64,000 bases of DNA from Polaribacter sp. KT25b. Lineage in GTDB: Bacteria; Bacteroidota; Bacteroidia; Flavobacteriales; Flavobacteriaceae. The notes beneath the pieces are model-generated. The model searched no databases and was not told where the DNA came from. It was given only the letters and a program-made list of their open reading frames with translations. The stretch covers positions 1,150,001-1,214,000 of the forward strand of contig NZ_LT629752.1 of NCBI RefSeq assembly GCF_900105145.1, given 5' to 3'. This document shows positions 36,101 to 45,116 of this stretch, piece by piece; position 1 is the stretch's first letter, and the number at the start of each line of letters is the position of its first letter. The position numbers and the translations under genes are program-made.

Positions 36101-36630
36101 ATTTTACCGATTTTTTATCCTATAAATTATATCCAAAAGTATTTACAGATGCGTATAATAATCATTTAAAATATGATAATTTAACGAATCTTCCAACCAA
36201 AAACTTCTTTTATGGCATGGAAATAGGAGAGGAGATTACCGTTGATATTGACAAAGGAAAAACATTATTGGTAACTTTAGATTATGTAGGAAAACCAAAT
36301 TCTGAAGGAATGGTTACTGTGCATTTTAAAGTAAATGGACAAGGTAGAATTGTACAAGTTAAAGATAATTCTATTAAGGTTGAAACAGTTAGCAATGTAA
36401 AAGTAGATAAAAGTGATGCAACACAAATTGGTGCTCCATTACAAGGTTTGTTGTCAACGATTTTAGTGAAAAACGGAGAAGATATTGTGAAAAATCAGCC
36501 GTTATTTATAATTGAAGCTATGAAAATGGAAACTACCATTACAGCAAATGAAAACGGAACGATAAATAAAATAGTTTTAAAAGCAGGAACGATGGTAAAT
36601 GCCGATGATTTAATTATTAAGTTGAAATAA
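33178..36630 (+). CDS. pyc: Pyruvate carboxylase
   Basis: Biotin enzyme making oxaloacetate from pyruvate and bicarbonate. The 1150-residue single chain has all three parts: biotin carboxylase (about 1-450; KAASGGGGRGMRVI ATP loop, FIEVNPRIQVEHTVTE), carboxyltransferase (about 530-1000; TTMRDAHQSLLATRMR, with HLHTHDTS) and biotin carrier (about 1080-1150; the biotinylated lysine is in EAMKMETTI). Gene order within the chain and length agree with tetrameric PC. It has its own upstream gap and a terminator downstream. Confidence 0.97.
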   Translation: MKIKKVLVANRGEIAIRIFRACSEISVKTVGIFTYEDRYSLHRYKADESYQIGEDNQPLKPYLDINAIIKVALENNVDAIHPGYGFLSENAEFAQKCEDNNIIFVGPKVSVLKSLGDKIAAKKVAIENDIPIIRSNQKPLESLEIALFEANIIGYPLMLKAASGGGGRGMRVIREEEELKKAYGESKREALNAFGDDTVFLEKFVENPKHIEIQIVADNYGNTVHLFERDCSVQRRYQKVIEFAPSYGLKEETKNDLYNYAITICKAVNYNNIGTVEFLVDDDGSIYFIEVNPRIQVEHTVTEVVTNIDLVKTQLFIAGGYKLSDQQIKIANQKSIKINGYALQCRITTEDPQNDFKPDFGTISTYRSASGFGIRLDAGSVYQGVKISPFFDSMLVKVTANSRTLDGASRKIRRALSEFRIRGVKTNMPFLDNILKHDTFKKGAITVNFIKSNPDLFIFKAPRNRANKVITYLADITVNGNPDVKKFDATKTFIKPRIPKFDADARFPKGTKDLLTELGPDKFSQWLKNEKKIHYTDTTMRDAHQSLLATRMRTFDMLKVAEGYVKNNPDIFSMEVWGGATFDVCLRFLQENPWERLQLLRAKMPNVLLQMLIRGSNGVGYKAYSDNLIGKFVEQSWENGVDLFRVFDSLNWMKSIAPCIEHVRTKTQGLAEGSICYTGDILDVKNTKYNLKYYVDLAKEIESSGAHILGIKDMAGLLKPYAASELVGALKAELNIPVHLHTHDTSSIQSATYLKAIEAGVDVVDVALGGLSGLTSQPNFNSIVEMMKFHERENPININSLNVYSNYWETVREYYYPFESGLKSGSGEVFQHEIPGGQYSNLKPQAQSLGLEDRFHEITKMYAEVNTLFGNIVKVTPSSKVVGDMAQYLVSNNLTVTDVLERGDTISFPQSVASFFKGELGQPVNGFPKKLQKLILKDQIPFTDRPNAHIPPTDFDKEYAEFRKIFENDLGRKIDFTDFLSYKLYPKVFTDAYNNHLKYDNLTNLPTKNFFYGMEIGEEITVDIDKGKTLLVTLDYVGKPNSEGMVTVHFKVNGQGRIVQVKDNSIKVETVSNVKVDKSDATQIGAPLQGLLSTILVKNGEDIVKNQPLFIIEAMKMETTITANENGTINKIVLKAGTMVNADDLIIKLK

Positions 36631-36665
36631 TGTTGATTAATCTGATATAATATAAATTATTGCAA

Positions 36666-36709
36666 TGTCAGTTCGAGTGATTTTTGGTAAAAAATTGTAT
36701 AGAGAACTT
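36666..36709 (+). repeat. Half copy of a palindromic intergenic repeat
   Basis: TGTCAGTTCGAGTGATTTTT followed by a spacer and ATTGTATAGAGAACTT matches the left arm of the fuller repeat at 55379-55500, with TATAGAGA in place of TATCGAGA. Confidence 0.7.
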
Positions 36710-36743
36710 ATTTTGTAATTAATTGTGGTTACTGTTAACATAA

Positions 36744-36786
36744 AAAAAACTTCAAATAATCATAAGAATTATTTGAAGTTTTTTTA
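36744..36786. terminator. Bidirectional terminator between pyc and ABC exporter
   Basis: AACTTCAAATAAT (36748-36760) pairs with ATTATTTGAAGTT (36768-36780), flanked by A and T runs. Confidence 0.9.
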
Positions 36787-36820
36787 TTTTATTAGTGTTT
36801 AAAACTACTAAATGCTATTG

Positions 36821-38647
36821 TTAAAAAGATTGCATAGAAACTAGTTTAAAATATTCGCCTTTTTTTGCAAGCAATTCTTCATGTCTACCTTGTTCAACTA
36901 TTTTCCCTTTTTTCATAACTGCAATAATATCAGCTTTTTGAATTGTAGAAAGTCTGTGAGCTATGACTAAAGAAGTTCTGTTTTGCATCATTTTTTCTAG
37001 AGCAACTTGCACCAATTGTTCAGATTCTGTGTCTAAAGCAGAAGTTGCTTCATCTAAAATCATAATTGGTGGATTTTTTAAAACTGCTCTTGCAATAGAT
37101 AAACGTTGTTTTTGTCCACCAGAAAGAGAGTTTCCAGAATCACCAATATTAGTATTAAATTTTAGAGGTAAATCTTTAATAAATTCATAAGCATTTGCAA
37201 TTTCAGAAGCTTCTTTAATCTGTTCTTCAGATGCGTTTTCAGTACCTAATTTAATATTATTTTTTACTGTGTCATTAAATAAAATAGATTCTTGAGTAAC
37301 AATGCCCATTAAACCTCTTAAAGATTTTTTTGTGATGTCTTTAATTTCTATTCCATCAATAGAAATAGAGCCTTTATTTACATCATAAAAACGCGTAATT
37401 AAGTTTGCTAAGGTAGATTTTCCACTTCCAGATTGCCCAACTAAAGCAACAGTTTGTCCTTTTTTAATGGTTAAAGAAAAATCTTTTAAAACATAATCAT
37501 TTTTGTATTTGAATGAAATGTTATTAAAGCAAATTTCGTTTTTAAAATCTTTTTTGATAAATGCATTAGGTTTGTCTTTAATACTGTTTTCAGTATTTAA
37601 AATTTGCATAATTCTTTCTGCAGAAGCTTCTCCTTTTTGAATGTTATAATAAGATGTTGTAATTAATTTAATAGGGTTTAAAACCGTATAAAACAAAACA
37701 ATATATCCCATAAATTCATCTGGTTGCAGAGAACTTGTATTCGATAAAACTTCTGTTCCTCCATACCAAAGAATAGCAATAATAGTAGCAGAACCTAAAA
37801 ATTCACTCATTGGTGATGCCAAAGTTTGTCTGTGAAAAACACTTGTCATTAAAGATCTAAAGGTTTCTGTTGAGGTATTGAATTTGCGTTCAATAATTTT
37901 CTCAGAATTAAAACCTTTTATCACTCTTAAACCTGTTAAAGTTTCTTCTATAAATGATAAAAAAGTTCCTGTTTCTTTTTGAGCTTTTATAGATTTTGCT
38001 TTTAATTTTTTGCTGATTGATGAAATAATAAATCCAGAAACTGGTAATAAAATAAAAACAAAAAGTGTTAATTTCAAACTCATAAAGAGCATGATAGAAA
38101 TGGCAATCACAACTGTTAAAGGCTCTCTTACTATGGTTTCTATAGATGTTAGAATAGAAATTTCAACTTCTTGAACATCCGAAGTCATACGAGCAATAAT
38201 ATCTCCTTTTCTTTTTTCGGTGAAGTAGGAGATAGGCAACTCTACAATTTTATTGTAGAGTTTATCCCTTATATCCTTTACAATTCCTGTTCTTAAAAAA
38301 GTAATTACGTAAGAAGCTAAATATCTAAATAAATTCTTTAAAAAGAACATAGAAAGTGCTAATAAACAAATAAAGAAAAGTGTGTTTATTTGTCCTTCAT
38401 TTTCTATTTTCTCAGAAATAAAATGATAAAAACTGTCTTTTAAAAAACCGCCAATTCTAGTAAATCCTTCATAAGTAGGTTTTGTAACTACTTTTTTATC
38501 CGTTCCAAAAAGTATTCCTAAAACAGGAATAAAAGCTAAAACTGATAAGACATTAAAAATAGCATAGAAAATATTGAAGATAATATTTAAAAGGGTAAAT
38601 TTTCTGTATTTCTTCTCGTATCTTAAAATGTCTTTAAAATGATTCAT
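36821..38647 (-). CDS. MsbA-like ABC exporter (fused membrane and ATPase domains)
   Basis: The 608-residue half-transporter has six transmembrane segments (about 15-330) and a nucleotide-binding domain with Walker A GQSGSGKST, signature LSGGQKQR and Walker B MILDEATSALD. It probably flips lipid A-core or another lipid across the inner membrane; substrate cannot be proven. Its ATG overlaps the stop of the phosphohexomutase gene by one base, so the two are one transcription unit. Confidence 0.9.
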   Translation of the reverse strand: MNHFKDILRYEKKYRKFTLLNIIFNIFYAIFNVLSVLAFIPVLGILFGTDKKVVTKPTYEGFTRIGGFLKDSFYHFISEKIENEGQINTLFFICLLALSMFFLKNLFRYLASYVITFLRTGIVKDIRDKLYNKIVELPISYFTEKRKGDIIARMTSDVQEVEISILTSIETIVREPLTVVIAISIMLFMSLKLTLFVFILLPVSGFIISSISKKLKAKSIKAQKETGTFLSFIEETLTGLRVIKGFNSEKIIERKFNTSTETFRSLMTSVFHRQTLASPMSEFLGSATIIAILWYGGTEVLSNTSSLQPDEFMGYIVLFYTVLNPIKLITTSYYNIQKGEASAERIMQILNTENSIKDKPNAFIKKDFKNEICFNNISFKYKNDYVLKDFSLTIKKGQTVALVGQSGSGKSTLANLITRFYDVNKGSISIDGIEIKDITKKSLRGLMGIVTQESILFNDTVKNNIKLGTENASEEQIKEASEIANAYEFIKDLPLKFNTNIGDSGNSLSGGQKQRLSIARAVLKNPPIMILDEATSALDTESEQLVQVALEKMMQNRTSLVIAHRLSTIQKADIIAVMKKGKIVEQGRHEELLAKKGEYFKLVSMQSF

Positions 38648-40362
38648 TAATTCAATTTCATTTCCTTAATAATTCTTTGAATTTTAGCATCCAATTCAGC
38701 TTCAACAGTTTTTGCATTTTCTATTGCGTCCAAAGGAGTGTTTACACTAAAGTAGAATTTAATTTTAGGTTCTGTTCCACTTGGTCTTGCAGCGATTCTT
38801 GTTCCGTTTGCTGTTTGATAAATTAACACATTCGATTTTGGTAAATCAATTTCTGTTACTTCGCCAGTTATAATATTTTTCTTAGTTGATGCATCATAAT
38901 CAGAAAGAGACTCTACTTTTTCTCCATCAATTTCAGTTAAAGGATTGTTACGCATATCGCTTAACATTTGTTGAATTTCTGCAGCACCGTCCATTCCTTT
39001 TTTGGTGATTGAAATTAAATGCTCTTTATAAAAACTATTTTTAACATAAATGTTTAATAATTCTTCATAGAAAGAGCTTCCGTGTTGTTTTGCATACGCA
39101 GCCACTTCACAAGCTAAAAGAGTAGCAGTTACAGCATCTTTATCGCGAACAAAATCACCAACCATATAACCAAAACTTTCTTCTCCACCACCAATAAAAT
39201 CAAGCTCTGGAAAATCTCTTACCATTTTAGCAATCCATTTAAAGCCTGTTAAACCAACTTTGGTTTCAACATTATAAGTTTCAGCAACTTTATTTACTAA
39301 TTCTGTAGAAACTATTGTGGAACCAACAAATTGTTTACCATTAATTTCACCTTCATCATTCCATTTTTTTATTAAAAAATTTGTCATTACAACCATGGTT
39401 TGATTTCCGTTTAATAACTTCATGTTTCCATCAAGGTCTCTAACAGCAACACCTAATCTGTCACAGTCAGGATCTGTACCAATTACAATATCAGCATTAA
39501 TCTTATTAGCTAAATCAGTAGCCATTTTTAAAGCTTCTGGTTCTTCTGGATTTGGAGATTTTACAGTAGGAAAATCTCCATTTGGTACTCTTTGTTCTTC
39601 AACAATATGTATATCTGTATAACCTGCTTTTGCTAATGCATCTGGTACAGAAACAATAGAAGTACCATGTAAAGAAGTAAATACAATTTTTAAGTTATCT
39701 CTATTAATTCTATCAGATAAAGAACCATTTTTAACAGATGCTTCAATAAAATCTCTATCTACATCTTTACCTATTACTTCTATTAAACTTTCATTTGCAT
39801 CAAATTTAATTTCAGAAAAATCTAAGTCATTTACTTTTGCAATAATTCCGCCATCATGAGGAGGAACAATTTGGCCACCATCTGCCCAATATACTTTATA
39901 ACCATTGTATTCTGGTGGATTATGAGAAGCAGTTAAAACAATACCTGCATCACAACCTAAATGACGAACTGCATATGATAGTTCTGGAGTTGGACGTAAA
40001 TCTTCAAAAAGAAATACTTTAATATTATTTGCAGATAAAACATCTGCAACTACTTTTGCGAATTTTTTACTGTTATGTCTACAATCAAAAGCAATTACAA
40101 CTTTTAATTCTTCTTTTTTTACGTTTTCTATTAGATAATTAGATAATCCTTGTGTTGCTCTACCTAATGTGTATTTGTTAATTCTGTTGGTTCCTGCACC
40201 CATAACTCCACGCATTCCACCAGTTCCGAATTCCATGTTTTTGTAGAATCTGTCTGCTAAATCACTTGGATTGTTGTTAATGATATCTTGTATTTCTGAT
40301 TGAGTTTCGGCGTCAAAAGTTGATGTTAGCCATTGTTTTGCTTTGTTTAAAATATCTTCCAT
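38647..40362 (-). CDS. Phosphoglucomutase/phosphomannomutase
   Basis: Alpha-D-phosphohexomutase interconverting hexose 1- and 6-phosphates for glycan precursors. The 571-residue protein shows the phosphoserine loop TASHNPPEYNGYKVYW (about 139-154), the metal-binding GTDPDCDRLG, the sugar-binding GGGEESFGY and the phosphate-binding RPSGTEPKIKFYF near the C-terminus. It is the long ~570-residue bacterial type, distinct from the GlmM paralogue at 59.4 kb. Translationally coupled to the exporter gene. Confidence 0.94.
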   Translation of the reverse strand: MEDILNKAKQWLTSTFDAETQSEIQDIINNNPSDLADRFYKNMEFGTGGMRGVMGAGTNRINKYTLGRATQGLSNYLIENVKKEELKVVIAFDCRHNSKKFAKVVADVLSANNIKVFLFEDLRPTPELSYAVRHLGCDAGIVLTASHNPPEYNGYKVYWADGGQIVPPHDGGIIAKVNDLDFSEIKFDANESLIEVIGKDVDRDFIEASVKNGSLSDRINRDNLKIVFTSLHGTSIVSVPDALAKAGYTDIHIVEEQRVPNGDFPTVKSPNPEEPEALKMATDLANKINADIVIGTDPDCDRLGVAVRDLDGNMKLLNGNQTMVVMTNFLIKKWNDEGEINGKQFVGSTIVSTELVNKVAETYNVETKVGLTGFKWIAKMVRDFPELDFIGGGEESFGYMVGDFVRDKDAVTATLLACEVAAYAKQHGSSFYEELLNIYVKNSFYKEHLISITKKGMDGAAEIQQMLSDMRNNPLTEIDGEKVESLSDYDASTKKNIITGEVTEIDLPKSNVLIYQTANGTRIAARPSGTEPKIKFYFSVNTPLDAIENAKTVEAELDAKIQRIIKEMKLN

Positions 40363-40408
40363 AGAGAATTAAATTTTGGTTACTAAATTAGGTGAACAAA
40401 TATACTAT

Positions 40409-41365
40409 TTAGAAATTAAGTTTTTCTTTAATTGTGTAGTGTTTTTCGTCGCTTTTTGTTTTTATAATGAGTTCGCCAATAAAACCAGCTAAAAAAAGTA
40501 AAGTTCCTAAAATCATAGAGGTTAATGCAATGTAAAACCAAGGGTTGTCTGTAACTAAAATAGTTTTTGAACCATTATACAATTTATAAAGTTTGTAGGC
40601 GCCAATATAAAATGCAGATGTTGTTCCAAATAAAAACATAAAAGTACCCCAAAGCCCAAAAATGTGCATCGGTCTTTTGCCAAATTTTGATAAAAAGGAA
40701 ATTGTAATTAAGTCTAAAAAACCGTTTATAAAACGGTCTATACCAAATTTTGTTACTCCATATTTTCTTGCTTGATGTTTTACAACTTGTTCGCCAATTT
40801 TTGTAAAACCTTCATTTTTAGCTAAAACAGGAATGTACCTGTGCATTTCGCCACTTACTTTTACGGTTTTTATAACTTCGTTTTTGTAGGCTTTTAATCC
40901 GCAGTTAAAATCGTGTAATTTTAATCCTGATGTTTTTCTTGCGGCAGCATTAAATAATTTTGAAGGGATATTTTTAGTGATAATATTATCGTATCTTTTC
41001 TTTTTCCAGCCAGAAATTAAATCGAAATCTTCATCAATAATTAAGTTATATAAATCTGGTATTTCTTCTGGATTGTCTTGTAAATCGGCATCCATAGTAA
41101 TTACTACATTGCCTTTTGCTAGTTGAAAGCCGGCATCTAAAGCCTGACTTTTTCCATAATTTTTTTGAAAACGAATTCCTTTTACGTTCTTGTTTTTTGC
41201 AGACAATTGCTCAATTACATTCCAAGAATTGTCTTTGCAGCCATCATCAATAAAAATAATTTCATATAAATAACGATTGGATTGCATAACTTTTGCAATC
41301 CAATCGTGTAATTCTATTAAAGATTCATCTTCGTTAAGAAGTGGTATTACTACCGAGATATCCAT
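40409..41365 (-). CDS. Polyprenyl-phosphate glycosyltransferase (GtrB/DPM1-like)
   Basis: The 318-residue protein has a GT2 domain (about 1-220) with ISVVIPLLNEDESL, FIDDGCKDNSW and the metal site MDADLQDNPEEIPD, then two C-terminal transmembrane helices (about 235-260 and 275-300). This architecture loads a sugar from a nucleotide donor onto undecaprenyl phosphate at the inner membrane. It is 46 bases upstream of the phosphohexomutase gene, so the three genes form an envelope glycolipid operon. Confidence 0.93.
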   Translation of the reverse strand: MDISVVIPLLNEDESLIELHDWIAKVMQSNRYLYEIIFIDDGCKDNSWNVIEQLSAKNKNVKGIRFQKNYGKSQALDAGFQLAKGNVVITMDADLQDNPEEIPDLYNLIIDEDFDLISGWKKKRYDNIITKNIPSKLFNAAARKTSGLKLHDFNCGLKAYKNEVIKTVKVSGEMHRYIPVLAKNEGFTKIGEQVVKHQARKYGVTKFGIDRFINGFLDLITISFLSKFGKRPMHIFGLWGTFMFLFGTTSAFYIGAYKLYKLYNGSKTILVTDNPWFYIALTSMILGTLLFLAGFIGELIIKTKSDEKHYTIKEKLNF

Positions 41366-41372
41366 ATTTTTT

Positions 41373-41399
41373 GTTGTAAAGTTACAAGTTGTAAAGTTA
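41373..41399. repeat. Two tandem copies of a 15-base unit
   Basis: GTTGTAAAGTTACAA (41373-41387) is followed directly by GTTGTAAAGTTA (41388-41399), just upstream of the minus-strand glycosyltransferase start. Confidence 0.6.
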
Positions 41400-41456
41400 A
41401 AAAGTCTTGAAGAAATACTTTCAAATTTGTTACTTTAAAAACTTTAAACTATAAAT

Positions 41457-41978
41457 TTAATAAGTATCTTCTTCAGTTTTTTTCATAATTGCAGCAGTAA
41501 TTGCAGAAATTACGAATCCTAAAAATAAACTCATAACTACAATACTACCATATAAAGATAATTCAAAATAATCCTTAGTCATTTTTGTAGACATTTCTAT
41601 TTGATCGCTAGACATACCTGCATCTTCCCATTTAACTATTGATGATTCTATTACTTTGTTTTTAAAATCTGGTTCTATGAAATTAGTAAAAAGTAGTAAA
41701 TATACTATTGAAATAATCATACTAATTAAAACGATTCCTAAACCAACTTTTACACCTTGTCCCCAAGATAAAAAACCTTCATTTTCAGATTTAAATTTTT
41801 TTATTCCTAATACTATAAAAGCTACAGTTAAAACAAGGCTTAAAACACTAGAAATCCAGTCGTTTTCTAGATAATTACCTCCCATTGCATATTTTATAAG
41901 TCCAGGAAGTATGCTTATAACTCCTAGAATTAATCCGTAGTTTAAAATAATACTTTTACTATTCGTTTGATTTTCCAT
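41457..41978 (-). CDS. DUF4199 membrane protein
   Basis: The 173-residue protein has four transmembrane helices (about 10-28, 38-58, 72-95, 137-162) with LSWGQGVKVGLGIVLISMII between helices two and three, which is the DUF4199 signature. Family function is unknown. It lies 91 bases upstream of the glycosyltransferase gene on the same strand; in many Flavobacteriia the two are neighbours, which suggests a shared job in lipid-linked sugar synthesis. Confidence 0.85.
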   Translation of the reverse strand: MENQTNSKSIILNYGLILGVISILPGLIKYAMGGNYLENDWISSVLSLVLTVAFIVLGIKKFKSENEGFLSWGQGVKVGLGIVLISMIISIVYLLLFTNFIEPDFKNKVIESSIVKWEDAGMSSDQIEMSTKMTKDYFELSLYGSIVVMSLFLGFVISAITAAIMKKTEEDTY

Positions 41979-42143
41979 TTTGTGTTTAAATTAGTTAGTG
42001 ATACAAATATATGATTTTCATTTTTTAAAGTTTTTATTTTTATTAAAAGATTAAAACTAAAAAACATCTTATTAGTATTCAGTGAGTTAAAAGTGTTACA
42101 AAAAATTTAATAATTTTTTAAGTGATATAATAAAAATCTGTTG

Positions 42144-42151
42144 TAAATTTG
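42144..42151 (+). promoter_or_regulatory. -7 box of SRP RNA promoter
   Basis: TAAATTTG followed by C matches TAnnTTTG and lies only a few bases before the proposed RNA 5' end. Confidence 0.65.
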
Positions 42152-42153
42152 CA

Positions 42154-42250
42154 GAGGCAAGTCCTACACAACTAGCTCCCTTTGAATCCCCCAGGGTGGG
42201 AACACAGCAAGGGTATTAGGTTGTAGCAGTGTGATGTAGGTAGCTTGCCT
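42154..42250 (+). ncRNA. ffs: Small signal recognition particle RNA (4.5S type)
   Basis: The ends pair (AGGCAAG at 42155-42161 with CTTGCCT at 42244-42250). The apex has the invariant SRP domain IV: CAGG, then GTG-GGAA-CAC with a GGAA tetraloop, then AGCA, forming the symmetric loop that binds the Ffh M domain. The 3' part TGATGTAGGTAGCTTGCC parallels the E. coli 4.5S RNA 3' strand. A housekeeping -7 box precedes it and a T run (42249-42257) follows, giving a transcript of about 100 bases. It works with Ffh and FtsY (ftsY is at 54.4 kb) in co-translational membrane targeting. Confidence 0.93.
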
Positions 42251-42359
42251 TTTTTTATGCGCTAAAGTTTCGTCTGGAATTTTACTAAATTTAGATTTCT
42301 TCATTTTCTTTACATTTATTTTTTGTTACTTCGTACTCTTATAATAAGAACTTAATTTT

Positions 42360-43163
42360 ATGTCTAAAGTAATTTTAGTTACTGGTGCTTCATCTGGAAT
42401 AGGAAAATCAATCGCAACTTTTTTACAAGAAAAAGGCTACAAAGTTTTTGGAACAAGTAGAAATCCTAAAAATGCAGAAAATTTTTCTTTTGAACTTATT
42501 GCTTTGGATGTTCTAAAAGTAGAAACCATTGAAAGTGCTGTTGCTTATATCATCAAAAAACAAGGAAGGTTAGATGTTTTAATTAATAATGCAGGAATGG
42601 GAATTACGGGCCCAATTGAAGATACGCCAACGGATGAAATGAGAGCCGTTTTTAATACCAATCTTTTTGGTGCTGTTGATGTAATGAAGGCTGTTTTGCC
42701 ACAAATGAGAACACAAAAATCTGGAATGATTTTAAATGTAACTTCAATTGCTGGTTATATGGGTTTACCTTATAGAGGATTATATTCTGCTACAAAAGGA
42801 GCTTTAGAATTGGTTACAGAAGCTATAAGTATGGAGGTTAAAAACTTTGGAATTAAAGTTATAAATGTCGCTCCTGGAGATTTTGCAACAAATATTGCTG
42901 CAGGACGATATCACACGCCAGTTTTTGAAAACTCTGCTTATAAAGAAAATTATCAAGCAAATTTAGATTTGATGAATGCGCATGTTAAAGGCGGAATGAA
43001 TCCTTTAGAAATGGCAAAAACGGTTTATAAAATCATCAATACAGAAAACCCCAAAATACATTATAAAGTTGGTGGATTTATGGAGAAATTCTCTATCGTT
43101 TTAAAACGTGTTTTGCCAGATAAAATGTATCAGAAAATATTAATGAATCATTATAAACTTTAG
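42360..43163 (+). CDS. Short-chain dehydrogenase/reductase
   Basis: The 267-residue NAD(P)-dependent oxidoreductase has the cofactor motif TGASSGIGKSIA (about 8-19), NNAGMGITG (about 76-84), the catalytic serine in NVTSIAGYMG and the YSATKGA motif (Tyr and Lys, about 143-149). Substrate is not readable. Its 3' end overlaps the convergent lipoprotein gene by four bases. Confidence 0.93.
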   Translation: MSKVILVTGASSGIGKSIATFLQEKGYKVFGTSRNPKNAENFSFELIALDVLKVETIESAVAYIIKKQGRLDVLINNAGMGITGPIEDTPTDEMRAVFNTNLFGAVDVMKAVLPQMRTQKSGMILNVTSIAGYMGLPYRGLYSATKGALELVTEAISMEVKNFGIKVINVAPGDFATNIAAGRYHTPVFENSAYKENYQANLDLMNAHVKGGMNPLEMAKTVYKIINTENPKIHYKVGGFMEKFSIVLKRVLPDKMYQKILMNHYKL

Positions 43164-44197
43164 TCTACACTTATATGTTTATTAGGTATAGATTCTAAAT
43201 AAGTATCTACTACAGCAATGTAGCATTCTGTTGCGCTAAACTCTATTTTTATCCAACCGTAATAACTATTTTCATCAATAGCCATTTTTACAATATAGTA
43301 ATCATCTTTATTGTTTGATAACTCTTTTTTATATGTTAAGTTATTTTGTAGAAAAAAGTTATAGCTTTCATACGGAGCAGCAAATTCATAAAAAACATCA
43401 AGAGAATTTTTTACTTCTTCAGAATCAAATTTATTAGCGTCATATTTTTTTGTGTCTTCGGATGTAAAAGGAGGCTCAAAGATTACTGTGTAAGGTATTG
43501 AGCTTTTTTTAGGAGAATGTATTTCGTTTATAGACTCATCAACAGAAATTAATTTAATATTGTTGTAGGCAAAGTTTGGTACATTTCCTAAGTCAAATTT
43601 TTCTTCTGAAATTATGCTATAATCTGTAATTCCATCTTTATTTAAGTCGATGTCAATTGGTAATTGATTGTCAAAACAATCAGAAAAATAAGTGTAATTT
43701 GTATCTTCTACTTCATAATTTTCTTCAGTAAATTCTACCCAAAAATTAATTGTATATGTTTGTTTGTCATGATGATCTTTATAAACTAATTGACCAGTAA
43801 ATTTTTTGTCAATTTCCCAATCTTTCATTTTAAACTCAAAAACTTGCATTTCTGTAACAGCAGAAATATCTGCAACAGAACCATAATAGTATTTATAGCA
43901 ACGATCTATTTGTAAACAGCCGTCTTTTTTATTAAACACAAAAGCTAAAGTTTCTGTTTCACCATCTGTGCCCGCATTTTTAGTGTAACTAATTTTTACA
44001 GAATTATCTGTGTAAGTACCTTGCCAAAAAACAGGAGATTCATCATCAGCAATAACAATATTGTCTGAAGCAGAAACCTCAATTTCAGAAACATCGCAAA
44101 TAATTTCACCTTCAATTCCTGTAATTAAAATTGTTTCATCACAAGAAAATAAAGTAGATATAAAAAAAAGAGTTATAATATATCTGTAAAATTTCAT
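43160..44197 (-). CDS. Predicted lipoprotein of unknown function
   Basis: The 345-residue protein has a lipoprotein signal peptide (STLFSCDE, cysteine near residue 19). The rest is acidic and beta-rich, with no domain I recognise. A segment FDNQLPIDIDLNKDGITDYS (about 178-197) has a DxDxDG-type calcium-loop pattern, as in FG-GAP or dockerin-like loops; only one copy is seen. It is probably surface-exposed. It stands alone on the minus strand. Confidence 0.75.
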   Translation of the reverse strand: MKFYRYIITLFFISTLFSCDETILITGIEGEIICDVSEIEVSASDNIVIADDESPVFWQGTYTDNSVKISYTKNAGTDGETETLAFVFNKKDGCLQIDRCYKYYYGSVADISAVTEMQVFEFKMKDWEIDKKFTGQLVYKDHHDKQTYTINFWVEFTEENYEVEDTNYTYFSDCFDNQLPIDIDLNKDGITDYSIISEEKFDLGNVPNFAYNNIKLISVDESINEIHSPKKSSIPYTVIFEPPFTSEDTKKYDANKFDSEEVKNSLDVFYEFAAPYESYNFFLQNNLTYKKELSNNKDDYYIVKMAIDENSYYGWIKIEFSATECYIAVVDTYLESIPNKHISVD

Positions 44198-44389
44198 AAT
44201 TATTTTATTATTAATGGTTTAGCTTTTTTTAATCTTTTGTTATAATTAGACCTTTAAAGTTTAATAAAGTTTAAAAATACTACTTTTTAATTACTAGTTA
44301 AAAACTTATTAGTATTATTTTATGTCTTAGTTATCTTTGTTTTATCTTTGTAAGATTAATTATTAACTAATATAATAACTCTTTTCAAG
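44198..44389. other. Divergent promoter region without recognised elements
   Basis: A/T-rich region between the lipoprotein and aldolase genes. TATCTTTG at about 44331-44338 and again TATCTTTG at about 44343-44350 match TAnnTTTG, so two overlapping promoter boxes for the aldolase gene are possible. Confidence 0.5.
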
Positions 44390-45043
44390 ATGAAATTTTT
44401 CATAGATACTGCAAATTTAGAGCAAATTAAAGAAGCACAAGCTTTAGGAATTTTAGATGGTGTAACTACAAATCCGTCTTTAATGGCTAAAGAAGGCATT
44501 ACTGGCGAAGCTAATATTATCAATCATTACAAAGCAATTTGTGAGTTAGTTGATGGCGATGTTTCTGCAGAAGTAATTGCTACAGATTTCGACGGAATGG
44601 TAAAAGAAGGTGAAGCTTTAGCTGCTTTAAATCCGCAAATTGTGGTAAAATTACCAATGATAAAGGATGGTGTAAAAGCGTGTAAATATTTCTCTTCTAA
44701 AGGAATTAAAACAAACGTAACCTTAGTGTTTTCTGCTGGTCAGGCTTTATTGGCAGCAAAAGCAGGTGCAACCTATGTTTCTCCGTTTATTGGTCGTTTA
44801 GACGATATTTCTACAGACGGAATGAATTTAATTGAAGAAATTCGTTTAATTTATGATAACTACGGTTTCGAAACTGAAATTTTAGCAGCTTCTGTGCGTC
44901 ATACAATGCACATTATTAATTGTGCAAAATTAGGCGCGGATGTTATGACGGGACCTTTAAGTGCAATAGAAGGTTTGTTAAAACACCCTTTAACAGATAG
45001 TGGTTTGGCTAAATTTTTAGAAGATTACAAAAAAGGAAACTAA
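44390..45043 (+). CDS. fsa: Fructose-6-phosphate aldolase / small transaldolase
   Basis: The 217-residue protein has the start [16 protein letters not shown] and [14 protein letters not shown] (about 25-38), the Schiff-base lysine in [11 protein letters not shown] (about 84-94) and [13 protein letters not shown]. Short transaldolase family members (about 215 residues) act either as fructose-6-phosphate aldolase or as transaldolase; in Bacteroidota the transaldolase role in the pentose phosphate pathway is more likely. The stop is followed within five bases by a repeat element. Confidence 0.93.
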   Translation: MKFFIDTANLEQIKEAQALGILDGVTTNPSLMAKEGITGEANIINHYKAICELVDGDVSAEVIATDFDGMVKEGEALAALNPQIVVKLPMIKDGVKACKYFSSKGIKTNVTLVFSAGQALLAAKAGATYVSPFIGRLDDISTDGMNLIEEIRLIYDNYGFETEILAASVRHTMHIINCAKLGADVMTGPLSAIEGLLKHPLTDSGLAKFLEDYKKGN

Positions 45044-45047
45044 AAAG

Positions 45048-45085
45048 AAGCCCATCCTAACCTTCCCAAAAGGAAGGAACTGTTG
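45048..45085 (+). repeat. MITE-like element copy 1, left arm
   Basis: AAGCCCATCCTAACCTTCC with an internal palindrome (CCTTCC 45061-45066, GGAAGG 45072-45077) and AACTGTTG matches the left arm of the element at 50633-50795 almost base for base. It begins five bases after the aldolase stop codon. Confidence 0.7.
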
Positions 45086-45116
45086 CAGGAATTGAGGTAT
45101 GGAAATATTTATTAGA

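Noticed and set aside
41373..41399. CRISPR-like or tandem array
   Set aside because: Only two short units with no spacers.
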